Source of the DNA: Prinia subflava
Lineage: Eukaryota; Chordata; Aves; Passeriformes; Cisticolidae
Reading direction: 5' to 3'
Length of the DNA stretch: 64,000 nucleotides
Assembly (NCBI RefSeq): GCF_021018805.1
Contig: NC_086283.1
Span: 10,119,162 to 10,183,161, forward strand
Below the pieces are notes generated by a model. It was given only the letters and a program-made list of their open reading frames with translations, made no database searches and was not told the origin of the DNA. Below, in pieces: positions 30,828-45,253 of the stretch (its first letter is position 1; each line of letters opens with the position of its first letter). The translations under genes were made by a program, and so were the position numbers.

Positions 30828-33800
30828 TTTAGTGTTTATTTTTTAGCATGGTTCAAAACAAACTGTGTACATGTCAGAAAACACACTTGATTGCTTCCAT
30901 TTTTTGTTTGCTCCTCTGTACTGTGTTGACTATCACAAGTTGCCTTAATTATGACAGCATTTAAATATTGGGAAACCAGAAACTGAATGTAATATTTTAA
31001 AATCCCGGTTCTAAAGGAGAGAACAGCATTTCTTTTTCTTTAAGACTGCAGTCTATTCTTCCTTAAATTGCAACATCCTAGTCACTGCCCTGGGAGAGGA
31101 ATTTTTAAATGTTACAGCCTCAGTACTTTGTAGTTGTTTCTTTAGCTGTTTGACAGGTTTATCTGAGGGCTACAATTTCCTAAAAAAATATATATTTCCT
31201 AAATTACAATTTCCTAAGAAAATATTTATTTTGAACAAGAAAATATACAATAAGATTACTGACAGGGCAGTGATTTGTATGTCTAACTCTGCTCAAACTG
31301 ATTGTTTTGTTACCAGCAATTAGTTTGTCTCAGGAAAAGAGAACTGTTATTATGACAGTAAAACTAAAATTCAATAATCTGTGCCCTGCCCAAAATTTTT
31401 GCTAAGTGAAGCACTTTAGGAAGAAATAAATATAAGAGCAAACCTAAATTATATAAAATAAAACTTAATGAGGTAACAGATTATAATTTTAAAGTCTAAA
31501 TGCAAACCCCAGAAGTCTTTGTTTCAGCTTTTGCTGCAGGCAGGATTTTCTTCCACCTGTTCTTGAGGTTTCCTGTAGCTAGGGAAACTTCAGTGTTTCC
31601 CATTTTTAAAATAAACCCTGGGTTTTCATTTTCCCAAGTAACTCACAAGGTAGAGAAAACTCAGGTAGAACTTCCTTTAACCATTTGTGTGAGATTGTAT
31701 TTGAATGCAATTTATTTGTTTACAGGCACAAAATTGTGATTGCCCTCAGGATGAAATGCACTACGAATGTGCAGATAGCGAGTAATTTCTCATGTATCTT
31801 CTCACTCATTTTCAGTATTGTGGGAATCCAGTGAATATTCTAACCCTTTCTAAAGAGCTTTGTGTGCCCAGTTAGAGCACACATCATTTAAGACTAATCC
31901 CTGTGCCCCTTGGCTGTATAGTCGGCATTATAGGCTTTAACTTCCCACTGGGATTCGGGCTGACTGCCACTTAAAGGAGATGAATGCTTCTCCACCTTTC
32001 TCATGAGTGATAAGTCCGTAGGTGTTGTGATTAGAGTTTCATTGTTAAACAGAACAGTACTTGGGACTGCAGGACAGTGCAGGTACCAGAGTAGATGGTT
32101 CCCTGTGACACGCACGTGTGCAGGACGTTCAGTATAATACTAGCATCCCTGTTCCAAAGTGTTGCTGTCCTACCTTTTCCTATATCGGTGCTTGGAGCAG
32201 AGTTTCACATTGCAGTTTACAAGATATAGGTTTGCACACACAACCTCAGGTTTACAGTTTCACCCGGTGTACTTGAAAGGAAAAAAAAAAAGGCATAGAA
32301 AACAAGTGCCCAGGATTTCAACATGTATTTGTTGGAGGAAAATTTTGCAGGGTTTTTTTTTTTTTTCACTGTCTGTGGAAATGAAAGGAATGAAATGAGG
32401 GAATACCAACAGATGTTTATTTTCTCAGGGGAGATTACTTCAGGGGATTGTGTCAATCCTAATGTCAAACAGTGTTTACTTGATTTTGTCTGTTACTAAA
32501 AAGACTTCTTGTTTGCATCAAGGGGTCAGTTTTGCAAGGTGCTTCACTTCTCAAACCCAGCAAAGCCTTCACATGCATCTCCAACTTCAGATACCTAAGC
32601 AGATTCCTGGGGATTTCAGTGGAAGGATTTTGTCTTTCACCCATCTATGCAAAGCTTTGCTGAACTCATCCCAGAGTGCTGAGTGCCTTGCAGACCTGTG
32701 TACCAGGTTCTTCACCTTACAGGACTCCAGGTCTGGGCTTGAGTCAAGCCAGACCCAGCAGATAATGCCACAAAAGGTCACCAGGAAAAAAACTCTGGTA
32801 ATATGGTGCTCCTCCATGTATACCCAGTGGTGAATTTCTCCAGTGGATGGGGTGATGTGTAACCACATATCTTGGATTAGAGTCAAGCCCTCCATGTCAG
32901 GGCTCACAAGCTGCTAGTATTATATGTTTCACGGTGCAGTCGTAGTATGTTACAGCTGAAATTCACCCCATGTGCAAAGCAGGGCAAAATCCTGTGCACC
33001 ACTCAAGTTCCCTCCCAGCCCTTCAGTCAGGGTTTGAGGGTTGCACCAGACAACTGTCCATGCATTTTAGGTCAGGATCCAATTAAGAGTTTGAGAGGTA
33101 CTGGAGTGATGCACCAGAATGTTGTTCTGTTCTTTTGCAACAGGGTTTGTTTCACTCAGTATCAAATTTAGCCCTTGGTGAATCAATTGATGAATGATTT
33201 GAAATGTATTTATGGGTTGTGTGGAGTGTTTTCCCTCCTTGTCTGTTTTCAATGCTACCTTTATTCTTTAGTGTTGATGGCCAAAGTGTCATTCCTTATG
33301 CTTATATGTTGCCATTAACTTGTGGCTACCTGAGAACACATACTTCAAAAATGCTTGTGCTTTTTTTTCACCAATTCATTTTTTTAAATTTCTTCTTCCC
33401 TCCCCCTCCCCTTCTTTTTCCTCTCATTTTTAAAGGGGGGAGTTAGATATCAGTGTAAAAGATATTTAAAAGTGCAAATGTGAAGTAAGGATAATGATTG
33501 TTAAGAGGATGTGGGTGGTATGTCTGATGAGAGAGGGATAGGCTGTAAGGCAAAGGAGAAAATGCTGTGAACGCATCGTGTTGATGATTGTTGCCTGTGG
33601 AGGAAGAATTAAGAGACAGAAGATGTACAACTGGAGAGAAATGGACTCTTTGAGCTGCTCTCAATGGAGACAACACTGTGGCAAGGGCGTAGCTGAAATC
33701 CAAAGCAATCCCACTGCAGGGTGCCATGGGCCTGGGATTGAAGGATGGCAGAGTCGCTCTGGGAATTGCACAGTGGGAACACTTCAATGTGCCACAGCCA

Positions 33801-36699
33801 CAGGAGAAGAGACTGTCTGAAACCACCAAATTTGTCACTGAATGAGTTGGCATTTGTATTTTGTTGAGGTTTGTTTTGTTTTTTTCTTGACTGTCATGAT
33901 AAATAAAATGTATTTTTCAGTAAAAGACACACTGCAAGTAAGCCTGCAGTCCTGCTTGGTTGTATATTTAAAGTTACCTTGGCTGTTGTGCAGAACAAGT
34001 GAAAACAGAGGCATGACTTGGTTCAACATGTAAACAGCAACAGAAGAAAGGATTTCACTAGAGAACAGATCAAAAACCCCGTACTCAGAGTCTCCCTGAT
34101 TTTGTCCCAGCATTGAAAGTCTCTTTCTAACCTGATCTTTCTTAATTTTTTCCTCTTAGGACAAAGGGAAGCTGACATTGCTTTTTGGGTTTTTTTAAAA
34201 CAAGTATAATTTAAGGAAGAGCTCCCCAGTTTCAGTGAACTAACTTTGACTGGTGCATGGGTATCCAAAGAACTGCATCTTTGTCTGTTGTAATGTGTTC
34301 AGAGAGAGCAGTCGATGCAGTGATTGGCTTTTTTCTGCTCACTCTCTGTTATTTTTATTGCCTAGTATTGCAATACAAGCAAAGATAAGATGAGTTTATT
34401 AGTGGATAGCATTATTGCTTGAACTATTACTAGGAAAAATCTTTTGCTGTTATAGTGTTTTCCTTCTATCTTCACGGAGATTGAGAAGGTTTCTGTTGTT
34501 AAGTCCAAGTGTTTAAAAAACCATAAGTCAAACACCAAAAAATCCCAAAATAGACTTGAAAACTTTATTACTAGCTTTACAGTTTAAAAGAATGCTTTCA
34601 CTTCTCAGTTTTCAGTATGTAAGGGGCACATTAAAATGGCCTTCCCCTTTAATCCAGTGCCCAAGATACTTAAAGGAAAACTGATTCCCACCTCATCATT
34701 TATCTACAAGGAGTACAATATGAAGACATCTGCTGTGAATTTGCTTATCATTCTGAGACACAGCTACCTGACCTTCCCACCCTGCTGGAAGCACAAGTTC
34801 ACTTGTAAAACAGTGCTTTGGTGTTTGTGACTTTCTCCCTCCCTCTCTTTCCAGATTTGTTGGAATCTGTGCCTTAGCACTGCATCCACAGTAGATATCA
34901 TTGGTGGCTTCACTGCTAATGTCTAGGCAGTGATTCCCATACAGAGACACACATGGCCTCCCTAAAGTCTTAAGATTGGAATGAGAACAGATGTTGAAAG
35001 GAAGAATGGGGAAGAGGGAGGGATGAACTGGGAAGAGCACAGCCACACCTGCTTAGCTGAACAGGGGCAAGCTGGGTTACCAGGAGACAAAGAGTGAGCA
35101 AAACGGACACAAACTAATAGTGGGTGTGTGGAGCAGAGAGAAAGGCCTTGGATCACTTTGTTAAAATCAGAGAAGTCTGAAATTGCAAAGGGACCTGGGA
35201 TTGTGAACTGGAAAATTTGGGAACTCTGCTTTTCCTGAAGGAGAGCTCCTGGAGCCTGATTTCAGTGGAGCTCTGTTACAAGACCTTCACAGCACTGCTG
35301 GTTTCTCACAATAGATGGAAAATTTAAGCTGAAACCTCTTCCAAAGAGAGGTCAAATGTAAATAAACTGAGAGACGTGAACTTTAACCTTTCCCTAAGAG
35401 GCCCAGTCTTGCAACCAGTGTTTGTCCAGTCACGAAGTGCCTCACACCTCATGAATCCACTGAAATGAAAGTATGGGAATTTCTTACAATACCTCAAATT
35501 AACTGAAAGGTGGAATACGTCTGGGATTTTCAGGATTGTTGGAGAAAACCATGTAAGATTCTACAAAGTCATTAAAATATCACTGGCAGGAATGACAAGA
35601 CCAAACTGGTAAAAGTGCAACTCTATTGTCAAAAGGAGTAAGAACAAAGTAAAATGAAAAGCAGATAATTCCCTAATGTCAGATCTAAACAAGAACATAA
35701 ATCTAAAAAAAAGCTAAAAAAAAAAATAAAGTGCACCTATTTTAGAATTGCTGACCTCTGGGTTTGTTGCTATTGAGAACATGTAATCTGCCTGCCAAAC
35801 CCAAACTGTTTCCCTATATATGTGAATATTTTTTTAAGAGTAGATGAAAAATACTCTTTAAAAATAGCGCCCCTGGAAACCCGAAGGGGAAAGTTTTCAA
35901 GTCTCTGTTGAAAGTGGGTTGCTTTTTGGACTTAGCTGGATTATCATTGCACTGCTCCTTCTGTGGCTTCCAATTAGAGAAGAACGAGCATTTGTTTGCT
36001 TCTCTAAACTTCATGTATTAGTTATTGTTTAATTGCTACTGCTGCTGATTACTTAGAAGTACATGTAATACCATTATTAAATACATATTTTACATCTTGA
36101 TTAACCCCCACTGATCTGATAAACACTTTAGAGCATTTGCTTTGCTTGTAACCCTAAGTGTGTTTTCCCTTCAAATGCAGGCTCAAGCAATGTATTAATT
36201 CCACCTCATTTTTAGAAGTTTGTTACTTTTGTTGTTTCCGTAGCTATGGAGCCCAAGTAAGGAAGCCATGGCCTTCCGTTACCCAGCTGCTGGACTGAAC
36301 CTCTCCTGGAATCCCCATTATGTCCAGCTGTTGAGGTCAGATCGCTTCAGAAGCATCTGCTGCCAGGGGGTACCCACGAAGACACGCATCACTTCTGAAG
36401 GAGCAGTGTGGGTTACAGGGGCTCTGGTTAAGTGTCAAGCTGTGGGAGGGCCACAATTTCCCTTTACAGGCTGGTTCTTTATTTTGATAAAATTGAGAAG
36501 GGGTAAGCCTTGCAGTGGGATTGCTGGTATCAGATAAAGACCTTACAGATAAAAACTGAATTATCTGGAACCTTTTTATTCTGATATTGGGTTGTAAATT
36601 GGCAGGCAAGCCTGGCAGAGTGTGGCTGAGGTGTCATCTGTTGATATCTCAACTCTCTTCAACTAAAATAGTGATGGCAGCTATTTCATTGTCCACCTA

Positions 36700-36709
36700 C
36701 TATATTTAG
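36700..36709. promoter_or_regulatory. MEF2-type site CTATATTTAG
   Basis: A perfect CTA(A/T)4TAG match between the two genes. Weak evidence on its own. Confidence 0.22.
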
Positions 36710-38420
36710 GGTGTCAGGTCACTGCAGGAGGAGACTGCCTCTTGCTGGGCGAGTAAGTAGCTCTGCTCTTATTTTTGTTTTGTGTGACACAAAGAGCAAG
36801 CAGTAATAACAAATGCAAAAGCTTGTCTTCAGTTTGTTCCTGAAACAGTAGTGGAGGTATCAGAGTGTCTACAACACAGAGGGTGCAGACTGTGAGTGGG
36901 TATTGAGGGCAGTAGTGACACTGAGGAGGAGTGCCTGGGTCTCACCTCCCCTCTGGGCAGAGGGTTTGGGCAGGCACCTCCAGCCCCTGTGCATCCAGCT
37001 GGAGGTCTCCTAATTAGAGAGGAAGCCCAGGACAAGTGAATGGCAACTTAAGTTACTGCATCATATTGTGAAGGTGAGTAAAATGGTTCCTCTTACCCCA
37101 ATCAACAGCATTCCTTCCCAGTGAGAGGCTTTCCCTGCCCAGAAAGTAAAAGACAATAAGACTGGAAACAATTTCTTCACACTGTATTTTTACCTGTTTT
37201 ATTTAGGCTTTGACTAGAAATGTGCTAGCATTTTCAGGAAAGACAACAAGCAGACTATTTCATCCCACTGACAGTTTGATTTTGCAGATTTCTGCACTCT
37301 TGGTTTTTTATAACACAAAAGAATTTGGATTTTTTTTCTTAATCTTGTAATAAATTCTTTTTCATGACAATTTATGATTTTTTCCCGTCTTCTTTTGGGT
37401 TTGGGTTTTTTAAAAATAAACATTGTTCTTGGCTTTTTTTTACTTGTTTTGTGAAAAACACTTGCCCATCTTGTCCTATAAAAATTAAATCAGATGGATC
37501 AGAGATCAGCTGAGCTCGGATGGGTTTTTTTCTTTTTTAATCTGCAATGCTTATGTAAATGTAAATTTTTTTTTTTCTTTTTTTTACAGATCCTATGAAG
37601 ACACTGCTTGAAGTGTATAAGTAATTTTAATCAGAGGACGTTTTGTCTGAGTAGTGATTTTTTATTTGCATTGAAATACAAACCTAACTTATCTAGAAGA
37701 AAATGTTCTGGCTCGGCACAGGCTTTGCTAGACTGTGCATCCAAAATCTATTTCTTTCAAGATCCTTTCCTTCTTCATAGTTCAGAATTGCCTTAGGGGC
37801 TGCTCATTTTTTGAAATGTACCTGCCTTGATTACACATGGAGACACAAAGTTTTAGGAGGCAACCTTGATGAGCAGCCAGTGTTGGCTTAACTCTGCTCC
37901 TGCTTCTTGTAGCTACAGAAATTATACCATTGATTTCAATGAGAACAGAATTAAGGTAACTGTAAGTCCTTCTGGAAATATAATCCCCACTGTTTATCAA
38001 TTGTATTTAACTACAACAGTTAATAAAAAAACTCCAGAAGATAAATAATAATAATCAAGTTCTGCCTGCTTAAAAACTCCATAAAATCCTTTAAAATTAT
38101 GTAAAGTAAAATCTGTTCTTTTTTTGTAAACAGGCAATACTGAGTATGCAGGAATTCATGGTCCTATTTGGATGTGAATTGCACTTGAATATTTGAATGG
38201 CGATTGGTCATAGGTCTAAAACACCTAAATACTTTAAAATACATTTATAAATAATCATTCTTTATACATCATAATTGTTCTTCCTGCATGTCAAAAACAC
38301 AGACTTCTGTATTTCCCAAGAAAAAAAAATGAAGGATTACTTTTGCTTTTGGCACAAAAAGTAAAAATGAAGAATAAGCACCACCCTTAAGGAAGTGCAT
38401 GGAATGCTACCAAATTGGTC

Positions 38421-38426
38421 TTTATT
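38421..38426 (-). terminator. Probable MTTP polyadenylation signal
   Basis: AATAAA on the minus strand, 213 bases after the MTTP stop codon. It is the first canonical signal I see downstream and would give a 3' UTR of about 230 bases. Confidence 0.5.
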
Positions 38427-38638
38427 TGCCTTAGGGTTTTGGGTTTTTTACAAAAGTTTTAAATATAGGTTGATATGTAAACACTGTGCACGCACTGAGA
38501 GTCTGATCCTGGCCCGTTGAAATCAATGGCAAATTTCCCATTAACTGCAGCAGTGCAAGGTCAAGCTCCATGGTGGTAAGGTACGTGCAGGCCTAAGTCA
38601 TTGAGGGATTCAGGAAAGCAGGAGCTCAGGTCCTGCCT

Positions 38639-41600
38639 TCAAAACCAGCTGCCAGCAGAGTCAGACTTTGTGCCGAACACCTTCTTGCACATGTTGGAGT
38701 TTTCTTGGTGGAGCGGGTATTCATTCCCTGCCAGGGTGGCTGCTTTCCCCCTCCGGGCAGTGTAGCGCCTGCCAGAGGGCAGGCTCTCATACTTGGTCAT
38801 GTGAGTCCTGCAAAGACACAGCACCTGGCGTTAGCAGGTTCGTGCAGAGCTTGCACCCTGTTACAAACACCTTGCACATGGGTGAGGGGGCACCTCCCCA
38901 GCAAGCAGGGGTAATCAGCAGATTTTTTTTAGTAGCTGCAGAATGGCAGAGACTGTTTTCTTAGGATTTCCTGAAGATTCTTAAGGTCTTTGGTTCCTCT
39001 CAGGTTTTTAACCATCTTTTGGATGAGAAAAACCTGAAGGGAAATCTGGCACAGGCTCTGCAAATGTTATCTTTCTTAGGTTTTAGCAAACAGGGATTTG
39101 GAGAGAGCAGTAAACCAAATAAACCCATTTGAAATACTATTCTTTGAACAACTTTTTAACCTTATTGCACAGTTGCTTAGTTTTCAGGAAAACTGGTGCC
39201 TTTATAAAGTATGATAGAACACAATGGCTGCAAGAGTTTAACAGACCAGGTATTTTGTTGACATTAGTAAATAGCAGATGATGAAGAAAACTTTCCACTT
39301 CGGCTCGTTTGTGGCTTTGCCCTTCCTCTCTCAACAGTGTAATACAGAACTACTTCTGGCAAAGTCTGAGGTCACCATCAGAACTGATTGCACATGAGGG
39401 CACCACTGTCCTGCCACTTAAGTTAGTTCACTTGCAAAATCAAATTTAAGAAATGGACTGAAGTGCACATTCACAGCTGGTAAGTTGTGATCTTCAAGAA
39501 GGTTATTTCTGAATCTCAGGGATGAGGGACAAGGAGGAATAAGTTAGCAGAGAGGTAAGTGCGTGTAACAGTCTGCACTGCACCTGATTGTGTCAGGCTG
39601 GAATTTGGCCTCAGTAGTTAATCTCCTGTGTCTGTGAAAACCAAAAGTTCCAGCAGCTGGCTGGAAGGACACTGCAGAAAGTGTGTGCTCTTGGTTCTTA
39701 CCTAAATGGAGAGTCCACTCTGTCCATCTGCATACAGACCAAAAATGGGTACTGTGAAAACTGCACTGTGGTGATGAAGTCTAAAGATGTTTCTGCTTCC
39801 AAAGTAGTTTCCATACCAGTTTTTACAAAGAAGGAATCCACCTCAGTGTTACCAGCTATAAATATGGCTACCCTACAAAAACAAATCAGGCATTACAATT
39901 TTTCAAAACACATTAAAAAAGAGGAAATTGAATTACAAACAGTTCTACCATATGTATGTAAAAACTGCCCTCAGAGGAGCCTGTTCTTCATGTAAAGGTA
40001 TGTAAATCCACATGAGACCAGTGGGAACTGGTATTATCCAGGTGGAAAGGAAAAGAGAAGTACAAGCATTCTCCCATGAGCATAACTATTTAGTTCTATT
40101 TATTTAATTGCTTAATTCTAACTCATCTGCAAGGTCTTCTATACTTAAGTTCATCTCATTGGTGCTACCGTGGCTCAGAAGCCTGAGCTGTCTACAGCAT
40201 GTGCTGGGAGCATCTCACCGGTTCTTGACGTTGGTTTTGGACTCCCGGTACCACAGGCTGAACTCCATCCCTCCAGAGATGTCGATGGCCAGTCCACCCA
40301 TGAACTCTGCACTGGCCGTGGGCCCAGACTGCAGCTGGATTTCCTGGAGCCATGGGAAAACACAGGTTACTGACTGCAGACCTCAGAGGTTTCCTTATTC
40401 CCTTTGGTAGTGCCCTCAAACCACTTGTCATTTTTCAGGAACAAAAAGGAAAAGAGGGATTTTCTGAAAGGATGGACCTGATGCACCTCTCTCCCTCAAA
40501 AATGGGATGAAGCTACAGCAAGGTGCCTTGCATCCTTCCCCTCTCCCCTGTGCGCCAGCCGGTCTAATTTTTGCACAGTGTCACTGCAGGGACTATCATG
40601 TCTCCAAGAGCTACCACACAAGCCCCACGGAGGCTGTGACAGCAGTCCAGCTAAATCAGATTAAACTCCTTGCTGGGAGCCCAGCACAGGTGCAGTGCAC
40701 CCCTGAGCAGACCTGTAGTGGCAGTAGGGTGCTGCCACTTGTGTAGTGGCTCCAAATCCACCATATGCCAGGAATTATGTCTTCAGTGGCTGAGTGGCCA
40801 AACCCATCAGCTAATGAACCTTAATTTACATTTAATACATTTTCTAGTAAATGTGAAATGTGCTCATGGTTTCATGAAACCTGTAAGGCTGAACTGGAAA
40901 CATATCCATAAAGTCCATTTCGGAAGTGATTATACAGCTCAGGGTCATGGTAGTTCATTACTTTTAAGGTTTAACACAGCCAAGATTTTAAGGTTCACCC
41001 AGCTTGGCAATCTAGCTCTCTTTATGTAGTTGTCCTGCTTCCCTAAGAACTGGTGGATTAATTCACAATTTAAAAAGAAACATTAATTTGGGAAAAGCTT
41101 ATTTGGATCATGTGTCTCACATACAGGACACTTTCTCCAGTCTCACAGCTGGTTTTCTCCCTCCTCCCAGGTTTCTATGCCTGTGGTATTCTCAGCACCT
41201 GTAATGTTGCAGGCCTTTATAGGACTTTATAGGGAATGTGAATTCCCCCTCCCCTTTTTTGATGTCCAGGCACCCTAGAAGTCTCTATTCTCTTCTTAGC
41301 TATTCAGTAGTCCAGTGGCTCCAACTAATGCTGTCCCAAGATTTAAGAAAGAAGCAAGCAGAGAGTCTAACTTCCTAATCCCTACATCAAGGAGCAACAT
41401 CACAGAAGGTTTTTGTTCAGAACATTAAAGTTATCCGGCTGTAATGAAAGACTTGGATAATTATGGTAGCTGCACATGATTACTCCACCTTTTAGGGTAA
41501 GTCAACTATCCTTGAAATTATTTCCTTGACAGAACCAGCTTGGCAGAGCCATCTTGGCAGTCAGTTGATGCTAAAGGGGGCTCAAGATTTAAAGAATGCA

Positions 41601-44600
41601 GTGGGCTGGCTGTGGCTTATAAATCCAGCATGACCCCAGCAAGTGTGGTCATATGATGCTCTGATTTCTTATTTTCACCCAAGTTAAAATCATGGATTCA
41701 AATTGTGGTCTTTCTGAAAACAAATGGAGTTTTTATACTGACTGCAATGGGGCATAAAATACTTCACTTGTTGGTTTGTTTAGGTGTGGACGTAAAGCTT
41801 AATTTACTTTATTTTACTTTCCTTTTAATCGCAACTGGATTGGTGGGTAGCTGCTAATGAGTGAGGAGGTAACAGTATACATGCTGGCAGAGATATGTAC
41901 ACACAACCAGAGGAGCAGATATTTTTAGATGTATTGTCAAATTGCACCCAAGAATATTAAAGCAGGCTGAGTTTACAAAGGCTGCACGGTTCAAGACTTA
42001 AATGCTACCTAAAATTAAGCTGTATTTGTCACTGAAACCAGCAGAGAAGCTAAGGAGCACTTGTCTTGTGTTTTACTAGCTCATCTATTTCCTTATTTAT
42101 AGCTCAGCCCTGTCCCTCTTCTCATGTGCAAATCCAATCCAGGCTGATGGGAGGTGTAAATCACAGGGACCCAGGCTCCTCAGGAGGAGTATTTTCCTTT
42201 CCTATTTTAAGCTTTGTGTCTCATTTGCAGCAGAAAATGTGATCCAAAAGATCAGAATCAGTCTTTTCTTACTGTTTAAAATGCTGAAATGTGCCATGTT
42301 TCAACAAAAAAGTGTCTTCATGTACCACACTGCAATGCAACCTTACTGTAATGCAATGCAGAGATGACTGCAACAAGCACTTCTCTGGGACCTGGCTACC
42401 TTCCACTGGGGTCTGGCTTGCAAGTGGTTTCTCTGACCTATTAATACAGGATTTAATTTCTCTGGGCTTCTGGCAGGTGTGTTGCCTAGGAGAACGATTA
42501 ACACTGCTGAACTTTAATGCAGGTGACTTAGGAGTCTCAAAAACAATTTTATGAGAGCTGTTTATTTTATAGCAGGAATATAACTTCTGGTTATTCTTAG
42601 CCCTCAAACAACACTATGGCCACATGGAAGTGCCAAAACCATGTGGATGTGCTGTTGAGTTGGAGCATAGCTATAAGACCATTCTTAGAAAGATAGGCTG
42701 TGCTTAAAAGGGTGTGCAGCTCAGCCTGAAGCTGTGTTCAACAGGGCTTCAAACCATTCTTGCCCTTGTGGGGTGTGGAGATAAAACACTGCTGCCGAGT
42801 CTTCCACTGGAAGTGGAAAGACAGTCACTGACTGCAAACTGCACCCTGATATTGTTAAAAATGGCACACAATCCCAGCCCTGGCTGCCCCAGACCTTTGA
42901 GAGGTTCTCCAAAGATGAGGGGAGGGGAATTTGCTGGCAGGCAGAGCTCTAGGGGTGCCCAGGCAGCTGATTCAGCCAGAGTATGTCTGGAGCTTGGTGC
43001 ATGCACAGCAGTTGGAAATATTTAGTTCTCTAAATGCTCCCTATGGTCAGGACTAGACATGATTATCTTTCTCACCTCTGTGGTCTGTTTGTTAAATAGG
43101 TCATGGTGAAGTTTTTGCCCATAATCTGCGTGTGAACTGTAAAGCACTGTTGGAATGAGCTTTAGTTAGCCAGTTTGGGCACTACTTGGGAAGCCCTCTG
43201 GACTTTAAATACCAGAAGGAGCTGAGCTGGGTTCTGGATGGGGAAACCTGTCATGTGCAGAGGGTGCTTCAGTGTAATTTTGAGCAGAGTGGATTGTCTG
43301 TTCATCTACTTTTGGCATTTTCTTTTGGCAAGAATTAAAAGGGAAAAGCCAAAAGTAAAGTTTGAGACTGCAGATGTTTCATGAGCTGAGTACAGCTGTT
43401 AAATCCACAGTTTCTAAGGAGATCCCTGCTTGGGAATAGTAGAGATAGCAAACCAAGTGCTGATCCTGCACTTTGAGAGAGATGTCTAGATTCTTAGTCC
43501 TCCAATAACACATTATGTAGCCAGTTATATTTATATGTGAATCTATTTAAGCACAAAACTGGCAAATCATTTGGGGTGACAGTTGCATAAAAACTGTGTA
43601 ATCTTCATTTTAGTTCCTTGTTTTGTCTAGAAATAAACAGTTGAAATTTGGAGCTCTTAGCATTGTTCTTTGAAGGATAGTTATCTGGTTCATTCAGCTG
43701 ACAATTATTGCCTAACTGGATACAAGGTCCCTGGACAACTTGTGAAAAGGAAAACTTAGGTGATCACATGGGACAATACTGTATTACAAGAAACTGTGGG
43801 AGGGGAGGTCATAGCTGAAAGCAATATGAGTTTCCAACAGGAAAGTCAGTTGGATTTGCTTTTATTCAGTGTCACTTTGTTTTCTAGAAGATTTTTCTTA
43901 CCTTTGTGTAGGTTGATTTTCACATAATTTTATTCTGGTTTCTAATACTCATTACTTTTCTGTTGCTCTCCTAGTAAAGGTAGCCAGGTGTAAAACTGGT
44001 TAGGTTTATCAGCATTGAAAAGAAAATAAGGTGTCCTACAATAGCAGTGTGGGGGAGGAACCATCTGTGCTTAAGAGACAAAAAAAGAAGCAATAATGTG
44101 CTGTTAGTACCTGTAAGAAATCTGTGAGGAGGACAAGTCCTTTCACCACGTTCATGGGATCTCCAGTTGCCGAGAGCATTTTAGACATTAAATCACCATA
44201 GCCTTGGAAAAATGTCACTGGCCTGAGCTGGAAATCGAACAGAATGGCTGACATGCCAGCAAAGGAGTCCAGGTTTTCCTCGCCTTCATCAGGAGTGGCA
44301 GCTATTATGGACTCTAGACCCTGAGCTTCGATCACCACCTATGAAGGAACAGCGATACAGAATCAATGAAAAAATCCTGCCTGATTCAGACTATTAACAA
44401 CACCACATATTTTCTTAAGGTCTATGAGCCTTAATTAATTCTAATTTATATAGTTGTAGTGGAAAAGGTATGAGGTTAAGATTTTGTAGAACTAGGTAGA
44501 GCACCTAGAGAAATGGAAAATAAAATAATCTCATGCCATGCTTTTGGTATGAGCATTTAGGTGCTGAGCAGGATTTACCCACATGCAGATCACAATCCTG

Positions 44601-45253
44601 AGACTAGTTTTCTTTTTAGAAAACAGATTTTCCTTTATTCATATAACTATTTTTCAAGGACAGTTGGAGGAAAAGCCAGAGAAGTTCCACTGCACAATTT
44701 TTGTCCTGCATTAAATTTATAACACTGAAGGTTCTTTCCTATATTAAGAAAAGTCTAAAACACAGACATTTCAATCTCTTTGTTTTTCACATTTGTTCTA
44801 CTCTTTGAATTTCCATTCTGTGACATACCTGAACTGGGACCTGATTTTACAAACTCACAAAGCTTTTATTGATTACATCAGATAAACAGCATAGATTTCA
44901 TACAGACATAGATCTTGATGTATGATGCAAAATGAAACACTTGTTGTTTTGTTTATGGCAAACATGCCACATTGTGGGGTTTTCCCCAGTTATTGGCTTT
45001 CTCCTCTTACTGGCTTGTTCTCTGCCCAGTGTAGCAAACCTTATGGTCTTGAGCATTAGCTGAATTGATTCAGAAGCTGTGAGAAAAGGACCACAGACTG
45101 GCTCAGTTATTATGTACAGTATGGCAGTTACCTGGATGGCATGAAGTTCAGTGTTCCTGTCGAAAACATGGATGTTCACATTACTTCTCCGTAAAATGCC
45201 AGAGCCGGAGTAGAGGATGTCGAGGCTGTATGTGGATGACACATCAGGACCAC
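38639..45253 (-). CDS. MTTP exons 14-18: C-terminal lipid-binding sheets
   Basis: About 271 residues build the two C-terminal beta-sheets that enclose the lipid. Exon 15 (VVIEAQGLE...[19 protein letters not shown]) and exon 16 ([20 protein letters not shown], then VKNR) are strongly conserved. Exon 17 is more diverged at its start ([17 protein letters not shown]) but regains identity at [17 protein letters not shown]. Exon 14 keeps the Ser-Thr-Tyr-Ser core, but its last dozen residues ([12 protein letters not shown]) differ from the mammalian sequence as I recall it. Exon 18 ends ...SAGSWF then TGA, close to the mammalian SSGWF terminus. The 3.8-kb intron between exons 16 and 15 is the largest internal one and shows no recognised element. 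Confidence 0.93.

Larger units (their letters stand above)
26884..38420. other. Region between convergent C4orf54 and MTTP
   Basis: No recognisable coding exon on either strand. AT-rich beyond about 28 kb. Other acceptor-like sites with long pyrimidine tracts end at 36241 and 37589, and an AATAAA lies at 38022-38027, so further non-coding + strand exons cannot be excluded. Small repeats and one MEF2-type site are listed separately. Confidence 0.55.

Noticed and set aside
32587..32907. 106-codon minus-strand frame between the two genes
   Set aside because: No family recognised. A retroviral or LINE origin was considered, but no motif such as a reverse-transcriptase or gag signature could be seen.
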